A DNA stretch of 64,000 bases. Origin: Bog-756 sp963813525. Its GTDB lineage: Bacteria; Actinomycetota; Acidimicrobiia; Acidimicrobiales; RAAP-2. The DNA lies in NCBI GenBank assembly GCA_963813525.1, contig CAWEZI010000004.1, forward strand, positions 62,001 through 126,000, in the 5' to 3' direction. A model generated the notes under the pieces. The model had not been told where the DNA came from. It saw only the letters and a program-made list of their open reading frames with translations, and made no database searches. A program made the position numbers and the translations under genes. This document shows, piece by piece, positions 16,425-23,621 of the stretch (positions are counted from its first letter, which is position 1; every line of letters begins with the position of its first letter).

Positions 16425-16694
16425 CTACGCACCCTGATCTTCTTGCACATAGGGAACGGGATGGTTGCCGCCGAGCTCTACGAAACGCTCGTTGAGGGCA
16501 TGGGCGATCACGTCGTGGTCGTAGGGACTTGGAGCGAGGGCACCGAACAGAAAGGCTTCGAGCTGAAGGGCGGAGCTCATGCCGCCGAGCTCGAAGTACC
16601 GGAGCCAGAGCTCCTCCTGGGTGAGCTCAGCGTCCCGGCGGAACTTGTCGAGCATGTCGTGGCGGGTTGGACTCACGAGAACAGCTGTCCACAT
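16425..16694 (-). CDS. Small protein of unknown function
   Basis: 89 residues from the ATG at 16694; the ATG at 16655 (76 residues) is equally possible because neither has a clear ribosome site. The core reads DAELTQEELWLRYFELGGMS, then LEAFLFGALAPSPYDHDVIA, then HALNERFVELG. It is soluble, helical and acidic. I recall similar short proteins in other actinobacteria near GAF-ANTAR regulators, but no function. It lies between two ANTAR genes on the same strand, and its upstream region carries a 16-nt motif shared with the gene at 18302. Confidence 0.6.
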   Translation of the reverse strand: MWTAVLVSPTRHDMLDKFRRDAELTQEELWLRYFELGGMSSALQLEAFLFGALAPSPYDHDVIAHALNERFVELGGNHPVPYVQEDQGA

Positions 16695-16851
16695 GACGCT
16701 CTCGTCAGCAACGCCGGCCAGAATGCAGCTCCGTCCGCGGCCCGCTGACACCGCGGCTCGTCACAATGCTGCGAAGAAGGGTCAATCGCATCGGTGACGT
16801 GTTCTGACAGCGGGGTCATCGACATGGGTGTCGCGTCCTGGGGATATCGGT

Positions 16852-16867
16852 CCCTCGCTGTAGAAGG
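16852..16867 (-). promoter_or_regulatory. Shared 16-nt leader motif, copy 1
   Basis: CCTTCTACAGCGAGGG on the minus strand, directly after a TAGATTTAAGG stretch that could be a -10 region. It precedes the small gene at 16425-16694 by about 160 nt. The identical 16-mer precedes the gene at 18302. The remaining bases of 16695-17099 show no gene. Confidence 0.5.
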
Positions 16868-17099
16868 CACCTTAAATCTACCACGCCGGAAAGGAGCGCC
16901 GATCTGGGTGACCACCCCGCTTCGGTGCCAACGCCCTGCGTTTCAGAGGCCTGCGAGGCGACCGCTGGTGACATCCATTCCAGATAACGCCGCATGCGAC
17001 CGCTCATAGTGAATGCAACCGGCAAACCGGCAGAGCGGAGAAGAACGATATTGCCCACGGTGATCGGTCAGAGCTGAGCTGATCGGTGGGCCGGCGCGT

Positions 17100-17984
17100 T
17101 CACCCAGTATCCGGACGCTCCCCGGTGTCAACCAGGCTCTGAGCAATGTCCCGAAGCTTCAGATTGAGGTGCTGGGAGGCACGGCGCAGGATGTCGAACG
17201 CTTGAGCGGAGGTGATGCGTTCACGCTCCATCAAGATGCCTTTGGCCTCCCCGATGATTTCCCTGGTCACCAGTGCGGAATTGAGATTGGAGGCAACCCG
17301 CATCTCGGTCTCGTGCTCTTCAGCCGTGGTGATGGCAGCGCCAGCCAGGTGGGCCAAAAGAAGTCCTCGACCTCTGTCCATGACCCCGAATGCAGACGGA
17401 TAGCGGGCGAAGAGGGCAAGACTTCCGGACACTCCCGCCATAGCAAAGGGGAGTCCCAAAAGACTTCGGATATTCCTCTCTCGTGCTTCCGAAACCCATT
17501 CGAGCTGAGTACTCTCGATCAAATCCTCGTTGTAATAGATGGACTCTTCACGAATCGACTCAAAAAACAGGGAATCCCCTGACAGATTCCTCAACGCTTC
17601 AAGCTCGAGAACGTCTGGATGGGTACAGGCCCGAATGGTGGCGGCCCCATGATTGAGGAGAATGATGCCGGCGAAGTCACAGCCTTCGATGGTGGTCGTT
17701 GCCAACTCCATGACACTGTCCAGCGTCTGTTCGACCGTGTCAGCAGAAAACAGGACGTCGACCATGGCTGACATGGCGTCGGCCAGCCCCGCAACTGCAT
17801 TCGCATCCTCAATGGGAATATCGCTACCCGCCATGCAGTCTCGTTCGGTCGGAACAGCCCTTACTGCATCTTCCCACCCCTGCTTTACGGCTGCAAAGGC
17901 CACCGGCCGACGATCGCAGTCCCGCTTTATCCAATCAACGACATCGGCCGTGCTCGACGCTCGCCGGCTAGCGATGGCGGACAT
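17100..17984 (-). CDS. GAF-ANTAR regulator
   Basis: Up to 294 residues; an internal ATG at 17834 (residue 51) is an alternative start, and neither start has a strong ribosome site. The GAF domain (about 75-225) begins ADAMSAMVDVLFSADTVEQT and includes GCDFAGIILLNHGAATIRAC. The ANTAR domain (about 230-285) shows REIIGEAKGILMERERITSA and AFDILRRASQHLNLKLRDIA. It probably senses a small ligand or redox state and acts as an RNA-binding antiterminator. It is the second such regulator within 3 kb. Confidence 0.85.
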   Translation of the reverse strand: MSAIASRRASSTADVVDWIKRDCDRRPVAFAAVKQGWEDAVRAVPTERDCMAGSDIPIEDANAVAGLADAMSAMVDVLFSADTVEQTLDSVMELATTTIEGCDFAGIILLNHGAATIRACTHPDVLELEALRNLSGDSLFFESIREESIYYNEDLIESTQLEWVSEARERNIRSLLGLPFAMAGVSGSLALFARYPSAFGVMDRGRGLLLAHLAGAAITTAEEHETEMRVASNLNSALVTREIIGEAKGILMERERITSAQAFDILRRASQHLNLKLRDIAQSLVDTGERPDTG

Positions 17985-18078
17985 TACTGAGGGGCGAGCT
18001 CACGCCTGACCTGGGTTTCTCTCCCCTGCTGACGGTGGACCGATTCACCGGATGACAAAGTCCGCTACCGTTAGGACA

Positions 18079-18094
18079 CCTTCTACAGCGAGGG
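18079..18094 (+). promoter_or_regulatory. Shared 16-nt leader motif, copy 2
   Basis: CCTTCTACAGCGAGGG follows TACCGTTAGG, a possible -10 region, and lies about 210 nt before the small gene at 18302. Apart from this motif, the 317 bases between the ANTAR gene and that gene show nothing convincing. Confidence 0.5.
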
Positions 18095-18301
18095 CGAAGC
18101 TTCGAAGGTGGGCTTGTGGCGATCGCTGTCGAATCCGGTCAGACCTCGGGCCACGGAAACATCCTGCGCCCAGAGGCGCCAGGTGACCCCGTTGGCCGTG
18201 ATGTTGGCCCCTGGCGGTCCTGTCGGCCTCAAACCCCCCGGGCACGTATACGCCGGAACCGGACCTCCGATGCAGTTTGACCAGCGGAGGAGTACGCGCC
18301 A

Positions 18302-18607
18302 ATGACCACCTCAATCCCGACTGCGATCAATCAATTAGGTCGAGCGCTGGCCGAATGGCGGGGCCGGATCGACGAGCTCACTGTTCTCGCCGAATTGGCT
18401 GAACTCGATATCCGAGGGAGCGTCTTCGCCCGACTCGAAGTGACCGAAAGCGTCTACTTGGCCGGTCGATCACGCATCGGCGCCGTCCTGCGCGACACCG
18501 GGTCCGACGCCACCGACGTGCGGGAGAACGTCAATGAGTTCCTCTACGAGCTCCGCCAGACCTACGAAGCTGCTAACGACGTCCTCCAGCGCGCCGTTGC
18601 GTCGTAA
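18302..18607 (+). CDS. Small helical protein of unknown function
   Basis: 101 residues with a clear ribosome site (GGAGGAG). It is soluble, with an N-terminal helix ALAEWRGRIDELTVLAELAE and a C-terminal helical part ENVNEFLYELRQTYEAAND. No known motif was recognised. A long untranslated leader of about 200 nt carries the 16-nt motif found upstream of the small gene at 16425. Its place beside two ANTAR regulators suggests control by antitermination, but this is inference. Confidence 0.65.
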   Translation: MTTSIPTAINQLGRALAEWRGRIDELTVLAELAELDIRGSVFARLEVTESVYLAGRSRIGAVLRDTGSDATDVRENVNEFLYELRQTYEAANDVLQRAVAS

Positions 18608-18710
18608 GCGGACCCACATTGGGCCGTCGGCCCGGCAACCCCCTGATCGGGTGCGGACGGCTGTCCAGAGGTTGTGCTCCTCAGGCACGTCGGTCCGACG
18701 ACAATTTGAT

Positions 18711-18748
18711 GGTGATGCCCGTCTGACTCCAGGGTGATGCCCGTCTGA
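18711..18748. repeat. Two 16-bp direct repeats
   Basis: GGTGATGCCCGTCTGA occurs at 18711-18726 and 18733-18748, a 22-bp period. Further short GGCTCAGG repeats follow at about 18760-18790. The gap 18608-18876 otherwise holds only the acyltransferase leader. Confidence 0.6.
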
Positions 18749-18876
18749 AGTGATGGCGGGCTCAGGGCTGGCTCAGGTCGGGCTCAGGTTGAAATAGGTC
18801 AAACCGAAGGTCCGATCATCAAATCTTAAGATGGTCTAGCGGTCTTCCAAGGGCCGTCCAAGGTGGGTCGACAAAG

Positions 18877-20115
18877 GTGGCGTGGGTGGAGTTCCACTCT
18901 TCGGCCGCCAAACCCCACGCGGCTCGCCTCCTCGGCCATCAGCCCGTTCTGGATGGCGTGCGGGCCCTGGCGTGGATGGCAGTCTTTGCTAGCCACGCCG
19001 GGCTCGCACCCGAGCTCGCCGCCGGGCAGGTCGCCATGTTTGTCTTCTTCGGCCTGAGCGGTTTTCTGATTACGGCGATTCTTTCCGAGGAGAAGGACGT
19101 CCGCGGACGCATCAACCTCCTCCATTTCTATGTGCGGCGCACGCTTCGGCTCGTGCCGGCACTCGTGGCGTTCCTTCTCATCTGGCTGCTGGTGGTCATC
19201 GTTTTCGGCCATGAAGCTTGGCTGACGTCGGTACCCGGGGCCGGAAGCGGCACCGGCGAGCCGTTATCGGTAGCCATCGAAGGAGTGGGAGCCGGGCTCA
19301 CCTACCTCACCAACTGGTGCGGACTGTTCGGGCTCTTCACCGGTTACGTCCCGTTGGGGCACCTCTGGTCCCTGGCCGTCGAGGAGCAGTTCTACCTCTT
19401 TTGGGCACCTCTCCTGGTCTTTCTACTCAGTCGTTCTCGCCGCATCGCCTTGGTCGGAACCTGTCTGCTGGCCATCGCTTCATTCCTCGATGTCGTCTGG
19501 GTGCATCATGCGCACGCCACAACGGAGTGGGTCTTCTATAGCACCGATACCCGATCGGGAGCTTTCCTGGCCGGAGCTGCGCTGGGCCTCTTGTGGTCCC
19601 GACGACCCGCCATCGGGGGGTGGTGGCGCCGTACCTGCACGCCAACGATGGTCGCCACCATCGGGTTGCTCATGTTCGCCGGCTGGGTGTTCGATCATCC
19701 GAGCTCGGCGTTGGTCTACGGGACGGCGTGGATCGCCGTCTCGGTCGCCGCCCCTCTGATGGTGGTCGCTCTGGTCGATCGGCCGCGACAGCGGCCATCG
19801 TGGTTGGCCAGCCCGACAATGACCTATATAGGGCGACGGTCCTATGGCCTCTACCTCTGGCACTACGTCTGGCTGACATGGCTGAGGAGTTTGGGATTAT
19901 CCGGCGTGTTGATCGCCCTGTTGGCCACGTTCGCCTGCGCCGAATTGTCGTGGCGGGTGGTCGAGTCTCCGTTCCTGCGCCTGAAGCGGAGGTTGGTCAG
20001 CAACGAGCCGGCCACTCCGATCGACGTTCTCGAGGCCGAAGAAGAAGTAGCCGAAGAAACCGGGGTAGTGGCGGGTGCTCCAGCGATAAGGCCCTTGGCC
20101 GGCGTCGCCCTCTGA
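18877..20115 (+). CDS. Acyltransferase 3 family membrane protein (OafA/YrhL-like)
   Basis: 412 residues from a GTG, with about ten transmembrane segments. It transfers acyl groups to carbohydrates at the membrane. Family landmarks are LDGVRALAWMAVFASHAGL near residue 26 (with the His of the active site), then FFGLSGFLITAIL, the FYVRRTLRLVPAL block, and LGHLWSLAVEEQFYLFWAPL near residue 160. The last 45 residues are cytoplasmic and E/A-rich. There is no SGNH hydrolase domain. The acceptor sugar is unknown, and no glycan gene cluster is adjacent. It ends before the iron-box promoter region. Confidence 0.88.
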   Translation: MAWVEFHSSAAKPHAARLLGHQPVLDGVRALAWMAVFASHAGLAPELAAGQVAMFVFFGLSGFLITAILSEEKDVRGRINLLHFYVRRTLRLVPALVAFLLIWLLVVIVFGHEAWLTSVPGAGSGTGEPLSVAIEGVGAGLTYLTNWCGLFGLFTGYVPLGHLWSLAVEEQFYLFWAPLLVFLLSRSRRIALVGTCLLAIASFLDVVWVHHAHATTEWVFYSTDTRSGAFLAGAALGLLWSRRPAIGGWWRRTCTPTMVATIGLLMFAGWVFDHPSSALVYGTAWIAVSVAAPLMVVALVDRPRQRPSWLASPTMTYIGRRSYGLYLWHYVWLTWLRSLGLSGVLIALLATFACAELSWRVVESPFLRLKRRLVSNEPATPIDVLEAEEEVAEETGVVAGAPAIRPLAGVAL

Positions 20116-20227
20116 CCACACCACGCCGCCAGACCCGTTGGCGGCGGCAGAGCCCACCTGCGCTGGGGGCGATCCGGCGGGCCATCGCTCGGGTGGCAGA
20201 GCAGAGTATTCGGCCGGGCCCACCGTC

Positions 20228-20286
20228 TTGACATGGGAAGTTAGGCAGGCCTAAGTTTAGGGGCACCTAATGTTAGGCTCACCTAA
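20228..20286 (+). promoter_or_regulatory. Iron-regulated promoter with three tandem IdeR/DtxR-type boxes
   Basis: Three TTAGG-N4-CCTAA palindromes lie at 20241-20254, 20257-20270 and 20273-20286, exactly 16 bp apart. DtxR/IdeR consensus sites contain this element. A TTGACA -35 candidate sits at 20228-20233, placing the boxes over the -10 region and transcript start. The downstream genes encode ferric-iron import, which fits iron-dependent repression. Confidence 0.85.
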
Positions 20287-20288
20287 TA

Positions 20289-20510
20289 ATGCCAACTTAC
20301 TCCCGGCTCACCACGGTCGTCTTCCGGACTTCCGGATCGGCTCGATCCTTCAGCGCTGATCGATCCACGAGCCGGGCCAGTCGATCCACGAGCAGGGCCA
20401 GTCGATCCACGAGCGGGGCTGGCGGATCCACGAGCGGGGCCGGCCGCTGCTCCGGGGAGCTTGCGTCCGACGCCGACCGGCGACCATTGACCGTGTCCTC
20501 CCGACCATGA
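20289..20510 (+). CDS. Possible 73-residue leader peptide with four heptad-length repeats
   Basis: The ATG lies 2 nt after the third iron box, and the stop TGA overlaps the ATG of the next gene (ATGA at 20507-20510), which suggests translational coupling. The middle is encoded by four 21-bp DNA repeats and reads RSTSRAS, RSTSRAS, RSTSGAG, GSTSGAG. No signal peptide or known domain is visible, and there is no ribosome site, so a coding role is unproven. It may be a leader ORF, or merely an open frame created by the repeats. Confidence 0.35.
   Translation: MPTYSRLTTVVFRTSGSARSFSADRSTSRASRSTSRASRSTSGAGGSTSGAGRCSGELASDADRRPLTVSSRP
20361..20444. repeat. Four tandem 21-bp repeats
   Basis: Units at 20361-20381, 20382-20402, 20403-20423 and 20424-20444 share the core GATCCACGAGC followed by a GGG-rich end. 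The copies differ at several bases, so the array is not a recent duplication. It lies between the iron boxes and the lipoprotein gene. Confidence 0.9.
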
Positions 20511-20878
20511 CGCGCCTGTCGGGCCCCACCATCATCGCCGTGGCCGTCATTTCGGGTGGATCTCTCCTGCTCGGCGCCTGCGGTTCCTCGAGCGCGTCTC
20601 CGACCACGACGGCGGTCGCTTCCGGTTCGTGCACCCGGGTCAGCGCTGTGCTCAGCAACGGGCCCGATCCTGGCGCCGACCCCATCGGCTACGCCCAGGC
20701 CCAAATCCTGCCTCTCCGCCAGATACCCACCTCGAACGACAAGCTCCGCGCCGCCGTTGAAGATCTCGCCGCCGCCTATCAGGCCGTCGTGAACACCAAC
20801 AACTCGGCTGCGTCCAAACAGGAGGTCAGTGCCGCCTCCAACAAGGTCGATGCCCTCTGTCCGGGTGCCACATCATGA
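20507..20878 (+). CDS. Small lipoprotein of the iron-uptake operon, unknown function
   Basis: 123 residues. The signal peptide ends in the lipobox LGAC, lipidated at Cys25. The mature part begins with a short S/T-rich linker, then holds two cysteines (GSCTRVS near residue 42 and ALCPG near 118) that could form a disulphide across a helical domain. No family was recognised. It is the first well-supported gene after the triple iron box and precedes fbpA by 76 nt, so it is likely an iron-repressed envelope protein. A 21-bp tandem duplication covers its stop codon. Confidence 0.75.
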   Translation: MTRLSGPTIIAVAVISGGSLLLGACGSSSASPTTTAVASGSCTRVSAVLSNGPDPGADPIGYAQAQILPLRQIPTSNDKLRAAVEDLAAAYQAVVNTNNSAASKQEVSAASNKVDALCPGATS

Positions 20879-20901
20879 GGTCCGGGTGCCACATCATGAG
20901 G
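20860..20901. repeat. Perfect 21-bp tandem duplication across a stop codon
   Basis: Bases 20860-20880 and 20881-20901 are identical. The first copy contains the TGA of the lipoprotein gene (20876-20878), so the second copy is untranslated. Perfect identity suggests a recent slippage event. Confidence 0.9.
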
Positions 20902-20954
20902 CTGATGGTCCGAGGCGGCCGTCACGGTCAGCGACCGGCAAGGAGGAGGCGTCC

Positions 20955-21980
20955 ATGAAGAGGCACTGGGGATGGGCGGCCGTGGCGGTGGTCGCCACCG
21001 GTGCCCTGCTCACCGCGTGCGGAGGATCATCCTCAGCATCCGGCCAGTCGATCACCCTCTACAACGGACAGCACGTCCAGACCACCGACTCCTTGGTGGG
21101 CGGATTCGAAAAGGCCACCGGGATCACCGTCAACGTACGGAGCGACGACGAGGACACTCTGGCCAACGAGGTCGTCACCGAAGGGTCGAACTCCCCGGCT
21201 GATGTCATCTACACCGAGAACACACCGGCTCTCGAGTACCTCCAGTCCAAGGGGCTGCTGGCCAAGGTCGACCCGTCGACCCTGGCCCACACCCCGAGCA
21301 AGTACAACTCGCCCGAAGGGGACTGGGTCGGCGTGTCGGCACGGGTCAGCGTGCTGATCTACAACCCCAGTCTCATAGCCAAGGGCCAACTTCCCACCTC
21401 GGTCCTCCAGCTGGCTGACCCCCGTTACCAGGGGAAATTGGCCTTCGCAGCAGGAGAGACCGATTTTCAGCCCATCGTGACATCGGTCGTCCACAGTTAC
21501 GGTGAACGTGCGGCGCTCAAATGGTTGGAAGGAATCAAGAACAACGCCGGCAGCCACATCTATCCCGACAACGAGACGATCGCCGACGAGGTGAACAGGG
21601 GCGCGGTGGCCTTCGGTGTGGTCAATCAGTACTACTGGTACCGGATGCGGGCCGAGCTCGGGGCATCCAACATCCACTCCAGCATCACCTACTTCGCCCC
21701 CCACGACCCCGGATACGTGCTCGACATCTCCCCCGCCGCCGTCCTCAAGTCGTCCAAGAACCAGGCGGCCGCTCAGAAATTTCTGGCTTACCTGGTCTCG
21801 AAGGAAGGGCAGGAGACCATCGCTCACTCGATCAGCTTCGAGTACCCGATCGCCTCGGGAGTGACCACCAGCCAACCGGAAACCCCATTCGATCAACTGC
21901 AGCCGAACCCGATCACCATCGCCCAACTGGGCGATGGTTCCACGGCCATCAACCTGCTCAAGCAGGCCGGCCTGCTGTGA
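20955..21980 (+). CDS. fbpA: Ferric-iron ABC transporter substrate-binding lipoprotein
   Basis: 341 residues; the ATG at 20955 has an AAGGAGG ribosome site. The lipobox LTAC places the lipid anchor about 22 residues in. The periplasmic-binding-protein fold shows LYNGQHVQTTDSLVGGFEK, then DVIYTENTPALEYLQSKG, and the tyrosine pair NQYYWYRM near residue 226, which matches the iron-coordinating tyrosines of FbpA/FutA proteins. It captures Fe(III) outside the membrane and delivers it to the permease encoded next. It shares the iron-box promoter. Confidence 0.92.
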   Translation: MKRHWGWAAVAVVATGALLTACGGSSSASGQSITLYNGQHVQTTDSLVGGFEKATGITVNVRSDDEDTLANEVVTEGSNSPADVIYTENTPALEYLQSKGLLAKVDPSTLAHTPSKYNSPEGDWVGVSARVSVLIYNPSLIAKGQLPTSVLQLADPRYQGKLAFAAGETDFQPIVTSVVHSYGERAALKWLEGIKNNAGSHIYPDNETIADEVNRGAVAFGVVNQYYWYRMRAELGASNIHSSITYFAPHDPGYVLDISPAAVLKSSKNQAAAQKFLAYLVSKEGQETIAHSISFEYPIASGVTTSQPETPFDQLQPNPITIAQLGDGSTAINLLKQAGLL

Positions 21981-22025
21981 CCGGTCACCGAGCCGATCCG
22001 CCAGCGAGCCGAACGGGAACAGACG

Positions 22026-23621
22026 ATGGCCACATGGACGACTGAGCGCACGGCTCCGGCTCCGGTGGAGTCGACCGTCCGACGGCGTGAGGCACGGCCA
22101 TGGGGGCTCCTGGGCATGAGCCTGGCAGTGGCCCTGGTGCTGTTGACGCCGCTCGCCTTCCTCCTCATCGAGTCCAGCGGGGTGGGGTTCACCACCATCG
22201 TCCACCTGATATGGCGGCCACTGACCGCCACGCTGCTGTGGAACACCGTCCAACTGACCGTGGTGGTCACGGTGCTTTGCGCCATCATCGGGACCCTCAC
22301 CGCCTGGTGCGTGGAATGCACCGACCTCCCGGGGCGTCGCATCTGGGCGGTGCTGGTCGTCGTGCCCTTCGCCATCCCCGACTTCGTCGTCAGTTTCGGG
22401 TGGTCGTCCATCAGCACATGGGTCGAAGGGTTTCGGGGCGCAGTCCTGGTCATGACCCTCGCCGTCTACCCGCTGGTCTATCTGCCGGTGGCGGCCAGCT
22501 TCCGGAGCGCCGACCCGAGCATGGAGGAGGTCGCCCACAGCCTGGGGCTGGGTCCGATCCGTACCTTCCTACGGGTGGTCGTAGGCCAGGCCCGCACCGC
22601 CATCCTCGGGGGTTGTGTTCTGGTCGCCCTTGTCATTCTGGCCGAGTACGGCGCCTTCGAGATCCTCGGCTACCGGACCTTCACCACCGAGATCTTCACC
22701 GAGTTCAACACCTTCGACGTCCCCACCGCCTGCGCCCTCTCCCTCGTCCTCGTGGTCCTCAGCATCCTCGTCCTGGGTGGCGACGTCCTGGCCCGGGGAC
22801 GAGGCCGGTTGGTCCGGGCCGATCCGTTCGCACAGCGGGTTCGGCATCAACACCGTCTGGGCCGAGCCACCGTACCGGTCCTCGTCGGATTCGTCGCTCT
22901 GGTCGGCCTGGCCCTCGGCGTGCCCATCGGGTCCAGCGTCTACTGGATGTTCGAGGGAGGAGCCCACTCGCTCACCGGGGTGTCACTGCTCAGCGCCGCC
23001 TTGCACACCGCCGGCTACGCCGCCGCCGCCGGCATCCTGGCCACCCTGCTCTCGCTGCCAGTGGCCCTCCTGGCCGTCAGGCACCGTCTCCGCCTGGGCC
23101 ACATGCTCGAGCGCAGCACCTACCTGGTGCTGGCCCTGCCCGGCGTGGTCATCGCCTTCGCCCTCAGCTACTTCACCGAGCGTTACCTGGGGGGCTTCGG
23201 CTACCAGCAGGCCCCGCTGCTCATCGTGGCCTACGCCATCCTGTTCTTCCCGCTGGCACTGGTCGGCGTCCGGGCCTCCGTGGCCTACGCACCGGTCCGT
23301 CTGGAAGAAACGGCCCGGTCCCTGGGGCAAGGCCGGATGGCTGTGCTCATCCGGGTCACCCTCCCTTTGGTCGGTCCCGGACTGGCCGCCTCTTTCTGCC
23401 TGGTCTTTTTGGCCACCGTGACCGAGCTCACGGCTACGCTCATTCTCATCCCCACCGGCGTACAGACCTTGGCCACGCAGTTCTGGGCCTACCAGCAGAA
23501 CCTTTCCTATGGACAAGCGGCACCCTTCGCCTTGGTGATCATCGCTGTGGCCGCCCTGCCCAGCTACTTCCTCGGGCGCTACTTCGACCGGCTTCCCACG
23601 CACGCCACGAGGCCGGCATGA
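22026..23621 (+). CDS. fbpB: Ferric-iron ABC transporter permease (two-domain, FbpB-like)
   Basis: 531 residues with about 12 transmembrane segments in two homologous halves. Each half has its EAA loop for ATPase contact: EEVAHSLGLGPIRTFLRVVV near residues 167-186 and EETARSLGQGRMAVLIRVTL near 420-440. It forms the membrane channel for iron released from FbpA. The gene follows fbpA by 45 nt and overlaps fbpC by 4 nt (ATGA). The fused-dimer layout is standard for this transporter class. Confidence 0.92.
   Translation: MATWTTERTAPAPVESTVRRREARPWGLLGMSLAVALVLLTPLAFLLIESSGVGFTTIVHLIWRPLTATLLWNTVQLTVVVTVLCAIIGTLTAWCVECTDLPGRRIWAVLVVVPFAIPDFVVSFGWSSISTWVEGFRGAVLVMTLAVYPLVYLPVAASFRSADPSMEEVAHSLGLGPIRTFLRVVVGQARTAILGGCVLVALVILAEYGAFEILGYRTFTTEIFTEFNTFDVPTACALSLVLVVLSILVLGGDVLARGRGRLVRADPFAQRVRHQHRLGRATVPVLVGFVALVGLALGVPIGSSVYWMFEGGAHSLTGVSLLSAALHTAGYAAAAGILATLLSLPVALLAVRHRLRLGHMLERSTYLVLALPGVVIAFALSYFTERYLGGFGYQQAPLLIVAYAILFFPLALVGVRASVAYAPVRLEETARSLGQGRMAVLIRVTLPLVGPGLAASFCLVFLATVTELTATLILIPTGVQTLATQFWAYQQNLSYGQAAPFALVIIAVAALPSYFLGRYFDRLPTHATRPA

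Noticed and set aside
15986..16450. A 154-codon minus-strand frame in the gap near 16.2 kb
   Set aside because: Composition typical of GC-rich shadow frames, no ribosome site, no motif.
18045..18314. An 89-codon minus-strand frame before the small gene at 18302
   Set aside because: No ribosome site or motif, and it lies over the leader of the plus-strand gene.
20361..20444. CRISPR-like array
   Set aside because: The 21-bp units are contiguous without spacers; no cas genes are in the window.
20297..20704. A 135-codon minus-strand frame across the 21-bp repeats
   Set aside because: Repeat length divisible by three keeps all frames open; it is antisense to the lipoprotein and has no start signal.
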